Positions 18,301 through 26,159 are shown, counted from the stretch's first letter. The stretch is 64,000 nt of DNA from Paraburkholderia guartelaensis (GCF_004353905.1 NZ_SMOD01000034.1:1-64000), one strand, 5' to 3'. Made by a program: numbers and translations. Notes: a model not told the origin generated them from the letters alone.

Positions 18301-18715
18301 CGCGCTTTTGCAAGGCGCCCGGCGCCATCGCCTGCGCGCACTCGCGTAAGTCGTCAACCCGCTTGCGCTTATCGGCTTCCGAAAGACGAGGCCAGAGCGC
18401 CATCATGGCCTCGGCGTTACGACGCGCCGCAACGGACTCGGCGGCGCGCGTCTCGCGAGCGCACACGCCGGCTGCCTCCGCGCGTTCGAGAAAGTCGGCC
18501 AGCGCGGTCGAATCGACTTGGGAAACGACTTGGGCATTGCCCTGGGCCACCGGGAAGCAGGCCGACGCGGCGAGGCGCTCAGTCCAGAGCGGGACGATGA
18601 CGAGCCACGCGAGCGAAGCGTCGTCGAATTCGCCTAGACGCGCGGTGCGCCGCGCCTCGATTCTCTCGCGCAGCGTTTTCTCGACGTCCAGTTCGAATCC
18701 AGCGAGCGTGCTCAC
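12314..18715 (-). CDS. Giant STAND-type NTPase with helical repeats, two TM helices and a degenerate CHAT domain
   Basis: A 2133-residue protein. Residues 1-650 are alpha-helical, Ala-rich repeat sequence (HEAT/TPR-like). A P-loop NTPase follows: Walker A GAGGVGKT at 699-706, Walker B VVFMLDTCEE at 816-825 and a sensor strand LRVVFAGRR near 857-864, which is STAND/AP-ATPase style. A winged-helix-like segment comes next, then about 700 residues of helical repeats. Two hydrophobic helices lie at about 1742-1791. The last 300 residues look like a CHAT protease fold (SYPWEAAL at about 1874-1881, VFHLVG, GIVVIQEE), but the catalytic His position is Val (about 1960) and the Cys position is Glu (about 2001), so it should be inactive. 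The start is GTG, overlapping the CHAT gene stop by 4 bases (GTGA). Confidence 0.8.
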   Translation of the reverse strand: MSTLAGFELDVEKTLRERIEARRTARLGEFDDASLAWLVIVPLWTERLAASACFPVAQGNAQVVSQVDSTALADFLERAEAAGVCARETRAAESVAARRNAEAMMALWPRLSEADKRKRVDDLRECAQAMAPGALQKRVLREAQSYLSGAPQSSSAIASVATAIRTIFTADSAAPDPEATRRAAQLLEQQLSETAKTGSSVIESATVRLAAVSDPQGAQIVPAALDAISTIQDPKARVRAATVLQTGYADDATLERYIIKSASSIDVPEDRAQALLQAATPASGGPRLDIWNAALGALRDIAEPESRAAALLNVAPGLVPALRAQVNGLFDDAVSKVANPELRARMLASALAWLTREKAAKAVSNVIALAGAITEAGERASVLAAAARALAKIGKVDEALALANDHDDPVARAQILLETYASKPVVGLAEAMEPLNARERERVLCTLSPAAAQAAAKSDPALVFEVAREAAQRGRLVAAARIAALLTARRASPIFAYLVEELRRLPNHSDRLAAICEVGAYLPSNAALAIWPLARGVDAARGFWLSEPLREDVTAYLQSRRGPTFFDEAARTSARAILACAARGDDVPTATARWAAVAGAGGVVDAAAELTRQIRAAVESGNASAAMEILNVATPLAKVLGAGLEPALVMGRHAIQLTLRRAADERHLAHYYPRAEQIDAFRQLLAASDEQPWALHYLGAGGVGKTMLLRYIASQLAIVDGRRLPTTRVDFDHISPDYPVRRPGELLASLAEELRFYGGPDQEARYGEFVGRLNGVHASLASEPPPEDPLKNVMSVAFGDVLETFLTLLVNLPKPVVFMLDTCEELARLEPAGAMLPSVEATFRILERVHDRFPGLRVVFAGRRLLARAGDTHADGQPGWEALPDALSERNKMLPREKRYLQLLPVRGFTRSEASDFFTRVAKVVPGEERLTAILDKSPDVDTPIDIRWHFPRTPAPDDIERYNPFDISLYADWIKDVPELSSETISSGKTDPYVEMRILGRIKDESLLKMLPAAVLLRRFDIGMLEDLVGNAQERRRIFRELGGLEWIDYQHDVLQVDHNLLPRLVHYYEDTSRSAQLEFARRTVGPKLACVMSRRLDAPDPFADLTVANIDAALRLSDEISALDLWAKIDRAVTDLANWAWADSVCQYLMCEGNAAGKGRSPLGAAVRATYAAAALHGPHAQLRRSLWEEIQAEAARHPDLVGQRWLYLRATIALDQIDADLLARVKQFRDDEWRYRQLVAGLAARLDARVERDVPLFEIATFVRDPSLDPGLRAFMASLAARSPSILQDTEDEARQLIEKLSDRHTSRGYADWRVPASIKHRAWLLLLLRFGTRPGDTDEFEACARSALHALVSVDAERLLARVLLLQLRAGVPRVPDLDIDRIYDPGRRPVCKAHREAPLLFVSIARVLLASGDAEAAGRLLRTVLAKATAAADQDALDAVRRMTLRLKRVMREPDALSATADLIAIEQAASPSWHGWWATQSAHDPEESGQLAREAERSLPDALRRSDGTFDPHSILDALELDLMRRAQGRESDYAGPLLEYCTETACKEDPQLMLRLRALRGEINWMPSAQNTRYFAEMAFEQAELLALRLPDRAVSLFKYADYLYETVNDTFGHFRASVCSALNAIRLGERDEARKFMRRARRAYESCRLIDEALPEWDRLEASTEFDSPWFDWLLRVARLKAEFSTKGRAEQTERVESSAFQRYGTIAQFDLLSTTRARTVASDAHDHFRPLLFASSLTFAALLISAGVLATTKFEATGFVLVQLAGMALNIAILLFLVHVVLPRRVLASLRPQLLVQERPQPGGVFFDYRLARRTTLGKPGDFTYAGHVGFAPYANVAAAMRADLRGLLVPGPTMLVVDRKLASYPWEAALSIKTRRDIRDILLGTPTFVRPGEVLPQPVAGLTQWSTLGVALVCRPELEAPLASAWRIGKVFSATNPQLDASRVFHLVGVANMGSLRPAYTTWKEMVTSIAPESTVQGLRWDAGIVVIQEEPVERIRRLEVDRKRTGDARLLAVDMFNSGIHTIVFLPALPLALAEDITSAMSYRLDAARSPNLFQLFSLVALIQRMIRRFRPPPPREGSADLQAGLDSSEFRAALVELSFEVTLFTRSPKLAVENRYYGFKT

Positions 18716-21000
18716 GGCGTGCTTCCCGTCTGCAATTGCAGCTTTTTCATTTCGTCCGAATCCGTGGCTCGCTTCAGAAAATTTTCCTTGCTTGCCATAT
18801 CGGCCAGCATGAAGAACTTATCGGTGAGGAACTCGCGTGGCAGGCCGTTCAACCACTTCCGGTAGAGCCCCTCCCACTTCTCGACGGTCGGCGCGTCGGT
18901 ATCGTAATCCATCACCCAGGCCTGATCCGAAATGCCGGCAGCGAGATTGCCATCGAATGGGTTGAGAAGCACGCGCGCGTACGCATACATGTCCTCCGAC
19001 CAGCCCTTTTCGCCGCGCACGAACGCGCCGACGCGCGATACGCGCCAATACGCCCGCTGCCCTTCCACGACCGGCTTGAGCAGATCGTCGGCGGGCGTGC
19101 CAAGCCTGAACGAGATCACCACCGGCACCGGCTCCTCCTTCGTGCCAAATCCGTACGCCCCTAGCTTCACCGTGCGCGCGATCGCGTCGAATTCCCTGAA
19201 GTAGTCCTGCACGTCGTCGAGCAGCAGCACGCAACGGCTTGCATCGCTGGCCAAACCCTCCCTGCGGGCCTCGTGCATCAAGGCAGCGAATTCCATTCGG
19301 ATCGCTTCAGCAATCGCGGCGGGACTGATCTGCGGGTCGCCGGCGGTGCCGGTCCAGCCGATCCGCAGCGCTTTCGCAAGACGTGCATCGAGCTCGTTCA
19401 GCGCCATTTGCTGATGGTGGTAGTACTTCAGTTGCACCAGTGGCCCCTCGTTTCCCGTCTCGAGACCAATCGACTGACGCGCTGTTTCCATCGCCTCGTT
19501 GATCCGCCAGGCAATCTCCATTGTGCTGCCCGGCGCTTTGTATGTCGGTGCGCCAGCCAGCATGGCGCACGGCACATGCTGATGCCGCAGCGTCTGGATC
19601 ACCAGCTCCTCGAGCAAACGGGTACGGCCACAGCCCTTGTCGCTGCCTTCGGCGTTGTTCGAGTCGCGCGCATACGCTGCGAGCACGACGCCACGTTCTG
19701 GTTCGCTGAAAAGCTCGTCGAACAGCCGAAAGAACTCCGTGCGGCCACAGAAAACCGGGATGCGCTCGCGGCGTAGCAAATACGGCGGCAACCGTTTCGC
19801 AATCGTCGGGAGCTTGCCGGTGGCTGCCGCGACGGCGGGCCGATAATCCGGCTGCACGGCCGCCGAAAGATAAACAGTGGGAAAGCCCCAGTCCACCGAA
19901 CGCAATGGCGCATCGCCTTGGGCAATCGCCGCGCGGCGGCCTTTCGTCGTCGCCGCGACGAGCGTCTCGCCGCTTCTCACGAGGGCGTGCCCAAAACCGC
20001 GCGTGAAAAGCCGGCATGCCAGGTCGGAGATGCTCCCGGACATCGCCACGACGACCGGCACGCCCTCACGGACCAGTTGTGCCGCAAGCGGCGCGACCGC
20101 TTCGGGACCCAGCGCGCTGCCGACCGACGCGCCCGTCTTGCACGAACTCAGCACCACGATCTGCGGCGGCTTGCCGTTGACATTCAGCCATTGCCAGATC
20201 TGGGACGCGAAGAAATGCGACATGGGATTGTGCGCGTCCGGCTTGAGCTCGATGAAACCCGCGTTCGTTCCGAGATCCAGATCGCCGTGGCAGATGAAAT
20301 GAACGACTTCCGGCCCAAATGCGGCAATGTGTTTTTGCAGTACCTCCGGGCTGGCGTTCTCGAGCACATAGGGGTAGAAGGGGCAGTCGGTTCCTGCGTC
20401 GCGCAGAATCCCCATGATCTCCGCACCGGGCCGGATGGAAGGATCGGAATACGACGTGCCGACGGCAAACAGCACACGCGGCAGCGCGCTCAATGGTTTG
20501 GCATCCGAATCACTGTCCTTCACGACACGCGTCAGCGCGACGTCGATGCGCCCGCTGTCGCGTTGGGTGCTCGCCACGAGGAAGTTCGACCCGTTGTGCA
20601 TCATCTCCCAGTGCAGCCGCGAAAGGTTGCTCTCGTTCGCGTCCCATTTCAGGGCAAGCTCGACGAGCGACGCCTGGCTCGCCTGCGCGACATCGAGCAT
20701 CTGCGACCAATGGACGGCGCCAACGAGGTTGTCGAACAAATAGCGTCCATAGTCGACGATATGCTTGGGACTGCGTTCCACGATCTCCCGATAGACTTCC
20801 CGCACATCGCCCGGCGTTTGGCTCGACAGCCCCTCGCACGCCGGTTCGCCCGCCGCGTGCGACTCGGCATCGGGAAAGGGCAGCAGCCCGCCGTCCCCGT
20901 CGTCCTGCTGCAACATGCGGCGCTCCCAGGCAATGCCGGGACCTTGCGCATTGACGATCCACGCGCCGGCCGCGCGCTCGACGCAAACGGTGACTCGCAT
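18712..21000 (-). CDS. CHAT-domain protease with C-terminal P-loop-like domain
   Basis: A 762-residue protein. An N-terminal CHAT (caspase HetF associated with TPRs) domain spans about 60-380. It has the conserved LHWEMM near 129, catalytic His238 in VVHFICHGD and catalytic Cys287 in IVVLSSCKTG, followed by GVPVVVAMSG. An intact dyad predicts an active caspase-like cysteine protease. Residues 415-720 look like an NTPase: a loop GSDKGCGRT at 452-460 resembles Walker A but with Arg in place of Lys, and CVLLLDD at 590-596 is Walker B. The start ATG lies 3 bases after the metallopeptidase stop, and the stop overlaps the giant NTPase start. CHAT proteins with STAND partners are typical of bacterial conflict systems. 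Confidence 0.85.
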   Translation of the reverse strand: MRVTVCVERAAGAWIVNAQGPGIAWERRMLQQDDGDGGLLPFPDAESHAAGEPACEGLSSQTPGDVREVYREIVERSPKHIVDYGRYLFDNLVGAVHWSQMLDVAQASQASLVELALKWDANESNLSRLHWEMMHNGSNFLVASTQRDSGRIDVALTRVVKDSDSDAKPLSALPRVLFAVGTSYSDPSIRPGAEIMGILRDAGTDCPFYPYVLENASPEVLQKHIAAFGPEVVHFICHGDLDLGTNAGFIELKPDAHNPMSHFFASQIWQWLNVNGKPPQIVVLSSCKTGASVGSALGPEAVAPLAAQLVREGVPVVVAMSGSISDLACRLFTRGFGHALVRSGETLVAATTKGRRAAIAQGDAPLRSVDWGFPTVYLSAAVQPDYRPAVAAATGKLPTIAKRLPPYLLRRERIPVFCGRTEFFRLFDELFSEPERGVVLAAYARDSNNAEGSDKGCGRTRLLEELVIQTLRHQHVPCAMLAGAPTYKAPGSTMEIAWRINEAMETARQSIGLETGNEGPLVQLKYYHHQQMALNELDARLAKALRIGWTGTAGDPQISPAAIAEAIRMEFAALMHEARREGLASDASRCVLLLDDVQDYFREFDAIARTVKLGAYGFGTKEEPVPVVISFRLGTPADDLLKPVVEGQRAYWRVSRVGAFVRGEKGWSEDMYAYARVLLNPFDGNLAAGISDQAWVMDYDTDAPTVEKWEGLYRKWLNGLPREFLTDKFFMLADMASKENFLKRATDSDEMKKLQLQTGSTP

Positions 21001-21003
21001 GGT

Positions 21004-22575
21004 CTACATTCCGGGTTCGGGTAAGTCTGCGAGAAGCAAGCCGGCAAGACGATCGTTACGCGTATCGACTTCATCGGCAGCCGGGGTATGGGCGAGCCGT
21101 ACGATCTCTTCACGGCTCGCCACGATCGACTCGATCAACTTCTCCTGGAGCAGAAGCCGGCGCTTCGCGCGCTGCGCTTCGTCGGCCGTGTTACGGATCG
21201 CGGACCAAGCGCCGACGCCTGCCCCGAGCACGAGGCGCGCCGACTTAAGATAGCCGTTCGGGACCATCGCCCCTTCGCCACGCAGCGCCTTGGACCAAAG
21301 CGCGACGTTGCCACCGGGCAGAAAGTCTTCGCGCTCGAATTGGGCCATGTCCTGCAGCGTTCCGGACTGCGTATAGCGGGCGCTCGTCACGGCTTGAGCG
21401 ACATGCGCGACGTTTCCGAGGTCCGCCGTGGCTGCGATGCGCAAATCGCGATTCTTCGACATCGCGGGCGCCGCCAGCAGATTTTCGACATTGAGCCCGC
21501 GCAGCGCCGAAGTGCCGTCGAAACCCAGCCGGTTCGCCACGTCGCTCATGAACACAAGCCGCACGAGCGCACAGGGGTAGCGAGGATTGCTATCGTCGAG
21601 CATGTCGGCCGGCTCGCCCCAGACCAGTTCTGCCAGCGCCCAGAGCGCCCACGGACCGATCATCAGCAGTGAATAGCAGTCCGCGAACAGTTCCTTGCCC
21701 CATCCGCGCCAGCGCGCGCCGCCGGCGGCTTCGAGCGTATCGGCAAAAGCGCCCAGCATCGCCCCGGCATTGAGGTCGAACTGGACATGGTGGCCAATCT
21801 CGTGCGCGAGGTAAGCCAACCACCATGGCTCGTCCACCGCAACCGGCGGAAAGCCCGTGACCGGCAACGGTAGTTGCGTGAGCATCGCATTCAGAAATCC
21901 GCCGTCGACGTCGGAGCGCAGCTCTTGTGGCGGTTCGTCGCGTGGAATCGCATACGGCGAAAAGGCAAGCGCAACGAACGGAAGCGGTACCGCGGGCACG
22001 GCGACGCCAGCCGCCCTGAATGGCTGCGCGTAACAACTCCAGACGATCTCATCGGCCGCCTTAAGTGTCGGTGCGAGAGCAGGGTCGCCGCGCTGGTCGA
22101 ATTTCGTCTGAAAATAACGCCAGATACGCTGGATCCAGAGTAGTCTGCGCTCGATCAGACGCATGGCGGAGTAAGTCGAACGCTCGCTTTGGGACGCCGG
22201 AACAGCGCGAATCTGGGCATCGACTTTGTCGAGCAGAAATCCCAGTTGTGTCGCCAGGGTCGAAATCTGCGTGACATACTGCCTGTTCGTGTCGTTACGC
22301 TTGCTGACGCGGACCCATTCGTTGATCGCATACCGGAGGCTTTCCAATACGCGGAGCGTCTGATTCTTTCGCTCCAGGGTGCCGGGCGATGTGGCGGGTA
22401 CCGATGTCGCGTTCAGGATCTGCGTGACCACGATGATCTCCGCGTTGCCACAACAGCACGAATAATCGTAACGATAGGAGAAATTCCCCTGTGTGCAAGC
22501 GGCCGGCTCGACGGCAGGCACAGGCAGTGTGCGAGCATACGTATGAGCAGTTTCCTCGTACGCAAACGAAACCAA
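21004..22575 (-). CDS. Zinc metallopeptidase (HExxH-x32-E), first gene of protease/NTPase operon
   Basis: With the TTG start at 22575 the protein has 523 residues. HEIGHH is at about 258-263 and a glutamate in KELFAD follows 32 residues after the last motif His, giving a gluzincin-like zinc site (His, His, Glu) with a downstream Asp. A Cys-rich patch CCCGN lies near residue 42, and helical segments precede the protease domain. There is no signal peptide. No in-frame ATG exists before the middle of the gene. TTG at 22575 is preferred because upstream codons are Arg-rich and uncharacteristic; GTG at 22629 or 22713 are alternatives. Its end is 3 bases before the CHAT gene. It is probably a cytoplasmic effector or processing enzyme of the system. 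Confidence 0.75.
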   Translation of the reverse strand: MVSFAYEETAHTYARTLPVPAVEPAACTQGNFSYRYDYSCCCGNAEIIVVTQILNATSVPATSPGTLERKNQTLRVLESLRYAINEWVRVSKRNDTNRQYVTQISTLATQLGFLLDKVDAQIRAVPASQSERSTYSAMRLIERRLLWIQRIWRYFQTKFDQRGDPALAPTLKAADEIVWSCYAQPFRAAGVAVPAVPLPFVALAFSPYAIPRDEPPQELRSDVDGGFLNAMLTQLPLPVTGFPPVAVDEPWWLAYLAHEIGHHVQFDLNAGAMLGAFADTLEAAGGARWRGWGKELFADCYSLLMIGPWALWALAELVWGEPADMLDDSNPRYPCALVRLVFMSDVANRLGFDGTSALRGLNVENLLAAPAMSKNRDLRIAATADLGNVAHVAQAVTSARYTQSGTLQDMAQFEREDFLPGGNVALWSKALRGEGAMVPNGYLKSARLVLGAGVGAWSAIRNTADEAQRAKRRLLLQEKLIESIVASREEIVRLAHTPAADEVDTRNDRLAGLLLADLPEPGM

Positions 22576-22594
22576 TGTGTGCTGGCGCACACAT
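22575..22594. promoter_or_regulatory. 20-bp perfect palindrome at the 5' end of the protease operon
   Basis: ATGTGTGC and GCACACAT are perfect reverse complements around TGGC. It abuts the proposed TTG start of the metallopeptidase gene, in the region between it and the divergent chaC gene. It could be an operator that autoregulates the operon or a translation-control hairpin. If a longer start is correct, it would lie within the coding region. Confidence 0.45.
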
Positions 22595-22834
22595 GCTGCG
22601 CAGGTGCGTTCGTGCCGCGGTCGAATCACTCGCCTTAGCCAGCGTCGTTGCGTTCCGGCCCGATATCCGCGCTCCGTGGCGCACCCCCGCGAGCGTTCCG
22701 GCGCTCCCGGCACGAAGCGTTAAACCGGGCGATTGTCGCCCCCAGCTGAACGCAGCATCGCGCTCCAGCCACTTTATGCACACCCGCGCCGACCGCATAC
22801 TTCGTCACATAGCCTCCACCGACCCGTCAACGCC

Positions 22835-23497
22835 ATGCTAAACAGGGACGCCATTCGCTCCGGTGCGTTTCTCGAGAGTTTCAGCCATCTCCCGCCGGAA
22901 ATTCTCTGGACGCAAGCCCAGATCGCCCAGTCGCTCGCCGATACGATGGCGAAGCGCCCCGCCGGCGAAGAGGTCTGGGTGTTCGGCTACGGTTCGCTCA
23001 TGTGGAATCCGCTCTCGCACTTCGACCGGCGCGCGAGCGCCACGCTGCATGGCTGGCGCCGGAGCTTTTGCATACGCCTGTTCGGCGGACGCGGCACCCC
23101 GCAGTGCCCCGGCCGCATGCTCGCGCTGGAGCGCGGCGGCCATACGCAAGGCGTGGTGCTGCGGCTCGATGCCGCCACGCTCGACGAAGAACTGCACATT
23201 CTCTGGACCCGCGAAATGCTGACGGGCGCCTACACGCCCGCCTGGACCGCGGTGACGCTCACGACGGGCGAGACGCGGCACGCCCTCGCCTTCGTGGCGA
23301 ACACCTGCCCGCGACAATACGAAGCCGATTCGAGCCCCGCGACCGTTGCGCGCGCGATTGCCCAGGCACATGGGCCGCTCGGCAGCAACGCGGAATATGT
23401 GTTCCAGCTCAGGCGAGCGCTAGCGGATTGCGCGATGACGGACGCCTACGTCGAGGAAGTGGCGCAAGCCCTCGAACGTTTCGAAACGACGTCTTAA
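22835..23497 (+). CDS. chaC: ChaC-like gamma-glutamylcyclotransferase
   Basis: A 220-residue cytoplasmic enzyme of the ChaC branch, which cleaves glutathione to 5-oxoproline and Cys-Gly. The substrate-binding loop FGYGSLMWNP and the LWTREM motif with its conserved acidic residues are present, as is the P-x-Q-Y-like end of the fold (CPRQYEAD). The ATG at 22835 is used since the upstream codons are uncharacteristic. It is divergent from the protease operon and its last 4 bases overlap the convergent LysE gene. Confidence 0.88.
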   Translation: MLNRDAIRSGAFLESFSHLPPEILWTQAQIAQSLADTMAKRPAGEEVWVFGYGSLMWNPLSHFDRRASATLHGWRRSFCIRLFGGRGTPQCPGRMLALERGGHTQGVVLRLDAATLDEELHILWTREMLTGAYTPAWTAVTLTTGETRHALAFVANTCPRQYEADSSPATVARAIAQAHGPLGSNAEYVFQLRRALADCAMTDAYVEEVAQALERFETTS

Positions 23498-24144
23498 GCG
23501 AGCCGCGCGAGACCGGTCACCATCTGAACGACGCCAAACGCGGCAATCGCAACGGCGGAAAAAAGGGAGATGCCCCGCGTGAACGCGAGCGGCAGCTTCG
23601 TACGCAACGCGGACGTCACGCCGCTCAGGAACAACCACCACACGGCCGAACCCGCGAACACGCCCGTCACCATAGTCACCATCAGCGCCACCGAAAACCC
23701 TCCCGGCGCGCCATGTTCGCCTGGCATGGCCGGCAAGGGCCCGAGCGCGGCGAACGCGGCGATGAACGAAAAAATGGTCAGGGGGTTCGAGAGCGTCAGC
23801 GCAAACGTCGTGAGGAAATCCCGTGTGACGGGGCTGCGCTGCGTCTCCTGTACAGCGGCCGGCGCGGTGGGCGACTCGCGCGCGATGGTCCACGCCATCC
23901 ACACCAGAAATGCGCCGCCCGCCGCCTTCAACACCACCGTCAGCATCGGCAGCGCCGTCACGATGCCGGCCACGCCGAGCGCGCCAAGCAAGCCATAACA
24001 CGCATCGGCACACGCAGCGCCAATGCCCGTTGCGAAGCCGGAGTAAAAACCGCGGCTCAGGCTGCGCTGGATGCACAGCATGCCGATGGCCCCGACGGGT
24101 GCGGCGATGCAAAACCCCATCGCCACGGCTTTGACGAACAACAT
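23494..24144 (-). CDS. LysE-family amino acid exporter
   Basis: A 216-residue inner-membrane exporter with about six hydrophobic segments. The N-terminus FCIAAPVGAIGMLCIQRSLSR carries the LysE/RhtB signature (PGP-like turn followed by basic residues), and DACYGLLGALG follows in helix 2. It exports amino acids or analogues. It is divergently oriented to the AsnC regulator 111 bases away, the usual arrangement in which the Lrp-type protein senses the exported amino acid. Confidence 0.85.
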   Translation of the reverse strand: MLFVKAVAMGFCIAAPVGAIGMLCIQRSLSRGFYSGFATGIGAACADACYGLLGALGVAGIVTALPMLTVVLKAAGGAFLVWMAWTIARESPTAPAAVQETQRSPVTRDFLTTFALTLSNPLTIFSFIAAFAALGPLPAMPGEHGAPGGFSVALMVTMVTGVFAGSAVWWLFLSGVTSALRTKLPLAFTRGISLFSAVAIAAFGVVQMVTGLARLA

Positions 24145-24255
24145 GTCCCCTCTCCCGCAATTCGTGTTCTATGAGGGACTATCGTAGACGGCGAAGAGTA
24201 TCCGCAGAAGTCGGGATTTAAGGGAAAATCGGCTTTTCACCTTAAACATTTCGCC

Positions 24256-24726
24256 ATGATGGACGATCTGGACTGGAAAGTACTGGCGCTGCTGCAGGAA
24301 AACGGCCGCATGACCTACACCGAGGTCGCACGCCAGGTGCATCTCTCTGTGCCTGCTGTCACGGAGCGCGTGAAACGTCTCGAAGAGGCCGGCGTGATCG
24401 AAGGCTACACGGCGCGTGTGAATCCGGCCGCCGCCGGCTATCCGATCTCGGCCCTGATCGGTATTACCGTGCCCCAATCCGCGAAAACGAAGTTTCTCAA
24501 GCTACTCGGCACGATTGCCGAAGTGCTCGAATGCCATCACGTGACTGGCGCAGACTCCTATGTCATTCGCCTCGTTGCGTCGAGCGTGGCCGATCTGGAG
24601 CGCCTGATCCAGCGCGTCAATCTCTACGGCGAGACGCGCACGTCCATCGTCATGTCCACGCCGCTCGCCGCGCGTGCGCTCGCGAAGCCTCAGGTCAGCC
24701 CGGCCGGGTCGCGCGGCAAGGCCTAG
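24256..24726 (+). CDS. Lrp/AsnC-family transcriptional regulator
   Basis: A 156-residue regulator. An N-terminal winged helix-turn-helix (LDWKVLALLQENGRMTYTEV, LSVPAVTERVKRLEEAGVI) is followed by the RAM effector domain with GADSYVIRLVASSVADLE. It probably controls the divergent lysE gene in response to an amino acid. It ends 18 bases before the convergent dgdA gene. Confidence 0.9.
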   Translation: MMDDLDWKVLALLQENGRMTYTEVARQVHLSVPAVTERVKRLEEAGVIEGYTARVNPAAAGYPISALIGITVPQSAKTKFLKLLGTIAEVLECHHVTGADSYVIRLVASSVADLERLIQRVNLYGETRTSIVMSTPLAARALAKPQVSPAGSRGKA

Positions 24727-24744
24727 CCGCGACGACCCGGGTCC

Positions 24745-26046
24745 TCAGAGCGAACGCTCGATCGCCTGGCCCAGCAGTTCTACGCCGAGATCGATCTCCT
24801 GCTCGCTCACGGTCAGTGGCGGCGCGATGCGGAACACGCCGCCCATGCCCGGCAACTGCACGATGTTCATGCTGAGCCCGAGCTTCATGCATTCGCGCGT
24901 GATTTTCGCGCCGAGGCCGTCGGCAGGCTCCTTCGTGCGGCGGTCCTTGACGATCTCGAGACCGAGCAGCAGCCCGCGCCCGCGAATGTCGCCGATGCAC
25001 TCGAAGCGCTCCATCAGGTCCAGCAGCCCGCGCCGCAAGCGATCGCCCATGATGTTTGCGCGCGCAACGAGTCCGTCGCGCGCCACCACGTCCAGCACCC
25101 GCAGGCCGACTGCGGCAGGCAGCGGATCGGATACATGCGTCGTGTAGAACAGGAAGCCCCGTTCGTGCGCGGCTTCTTCGATCTGCGCAGAAGTGACCAC
25201 GGCCGCGAGCGGCAGGCCGGCGCCCAGCGTTTTCGATAGCGTGAGAATGTCGGGCGTCACGCCATCGTGCTCGCATGCAAACATCATCCCGGTGCGGCCA
25301 ACGCCCGTTTGCGCCTCGTCCAGAATCAGCAGCATGCCGCGCTCTTCGCATTTGCGCTTGAGCGCCGCCATATAGCCTGGCGGCAATTCGATGATGCCGC
25401 CCGAACTCAGGATCGGCTCCGCGATGAAGGCCGCGAGATTGCCGCTGGACTGGCGGTCGATGAGATCGAATGCGTAATCGAGTTCCGCGAGGTAATCGTA
25501 TTGCCCGTTGCGCTCGAAGCGCGGCCGGTACGTGAACGGCGCGGGAATCGCATACGAGCCCACCGCGGCGGGACCCACGCCCTTGCGCCCCGCGCTATAG
25601 GTGGCCGAAGCCGCGCCGCCCGTCATGCCGTGCCACGACTGCGCAAAGCCCACGATTTCGAATTTGCCCGTGACGAGCTTCGCCATGCGGATGGCGGCCT
25701 CGTTCGACTCCGCGCCGGTGCTCAGCAGCAGCGCCCGGTCGAGCCCGTCGGGCGTGACGTTGGCGAGACGCGTGGCCAGTTCCACTACGGGCCGCGAGAG
25801 CATGCCGCTGAACAAGTGGTCCAGCTTGCCCGCGTATTCGTTGATGACGGAGACGATTTCCGGGTGGCTGTGACCGAGCACGGCGCTCATCTGCCCCGAG
25901 GTGAAGTCGAGAATCGGCCGGTCGTCCGCGTCGTAGACGAAGCTGCCCTGGGCGCGCTCGATGATCATCGGCTCGAACGTGCCGCCATAGCGGATCAGAT
26001 GCTGTCTCGCGTTGCGCCAAAACTGCTCGTCGTCGTTCCTGGACAC
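24745..26046 (-). CDS. dgdA: 2,2-dialkylglycine decarboxylase (pyruvate)
   Basis: A 433-residue PLP enzyme of aminotransferase subgroup III. Length and sequence agree closely with DgdA of Burkholderia cepacia as I remember it (QFWRNARQHLIRYGGTFEP, TGAESNEAAIRMAKLV, SWHGMTGGAASATYS). It decarboxylates dialkylglycines such as 2-aminoisobutyrate and transaminates pyruvate to alanine. The PLP lysine is in LTLSKTLGAG, and LDEAQTGVGRTG holds the cofactor Asp. The start is GTG after GAGGAGAAG. It is divergent from a LysR gene of the DgdR type, matching the known dgdA-dgdR pair. Confidence 0.93.
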   Translation of the reverse strand: MSRNDDEQFWRNARQHLIRYGGTFEPMIIERAQGSFVYDADDRPILDFTSGQMSAVLGHSHPEIVSVINEYAGKLDHLFSGMLSRPVVELATRLANVTPDGLDRALLLSTGAESNEAAIRMAKLVTGKFEIVGFAQSWHGMTGGAASATYSAGRKGVGPAAVGSYAIPAPFTYRPRFERNGQYDYLAELDYAFDLIDRQSSGNLAAFIAEPILSSGGIIELPPGYMAALKRKCEERGMLLILDEAQTGVGRTGMMFACEHDGVTPDILTLSKTLGAGLPLAAVVTSAQIEEAAHERGFLFYTTHVSDPLPAAVGLRVLDVVARDGLVARANIMGDRLRRGLLDLMERFECIGDIRGRGLLLGLEIVKDRRTKEPADGLGAKITRECMKLGLSMNIVQLPGMGGVFRIAPPLTVSEQEIDLGVELLGQAIERSL

Positions 26047-26112
26047 GGGCTTCTCCTCGTCGGGTAGCGGGTTTTGCGGGTTTTCCTTGCAGTCTAGTCG
26101 GCGCTCTGGTTT

Positions 26113-26134
26113 TATAGAATCGAATAGTTCTTAT
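26113..26134. promoter_or_regulatory. Candidate LysR-type binding site between dgdA and dgdR
   Basis: AGAA and TTCT flank an 8-base AT-rich centre in the 113-base divergent gap. This resembles a LysR dyad and lies where DgdR would act on both promoters. It is short, so the call is tentative. Confidence 0.3.
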
Positions 26135-26159
26135 GCAAGCTAGAAGAGAGGCTAATATC

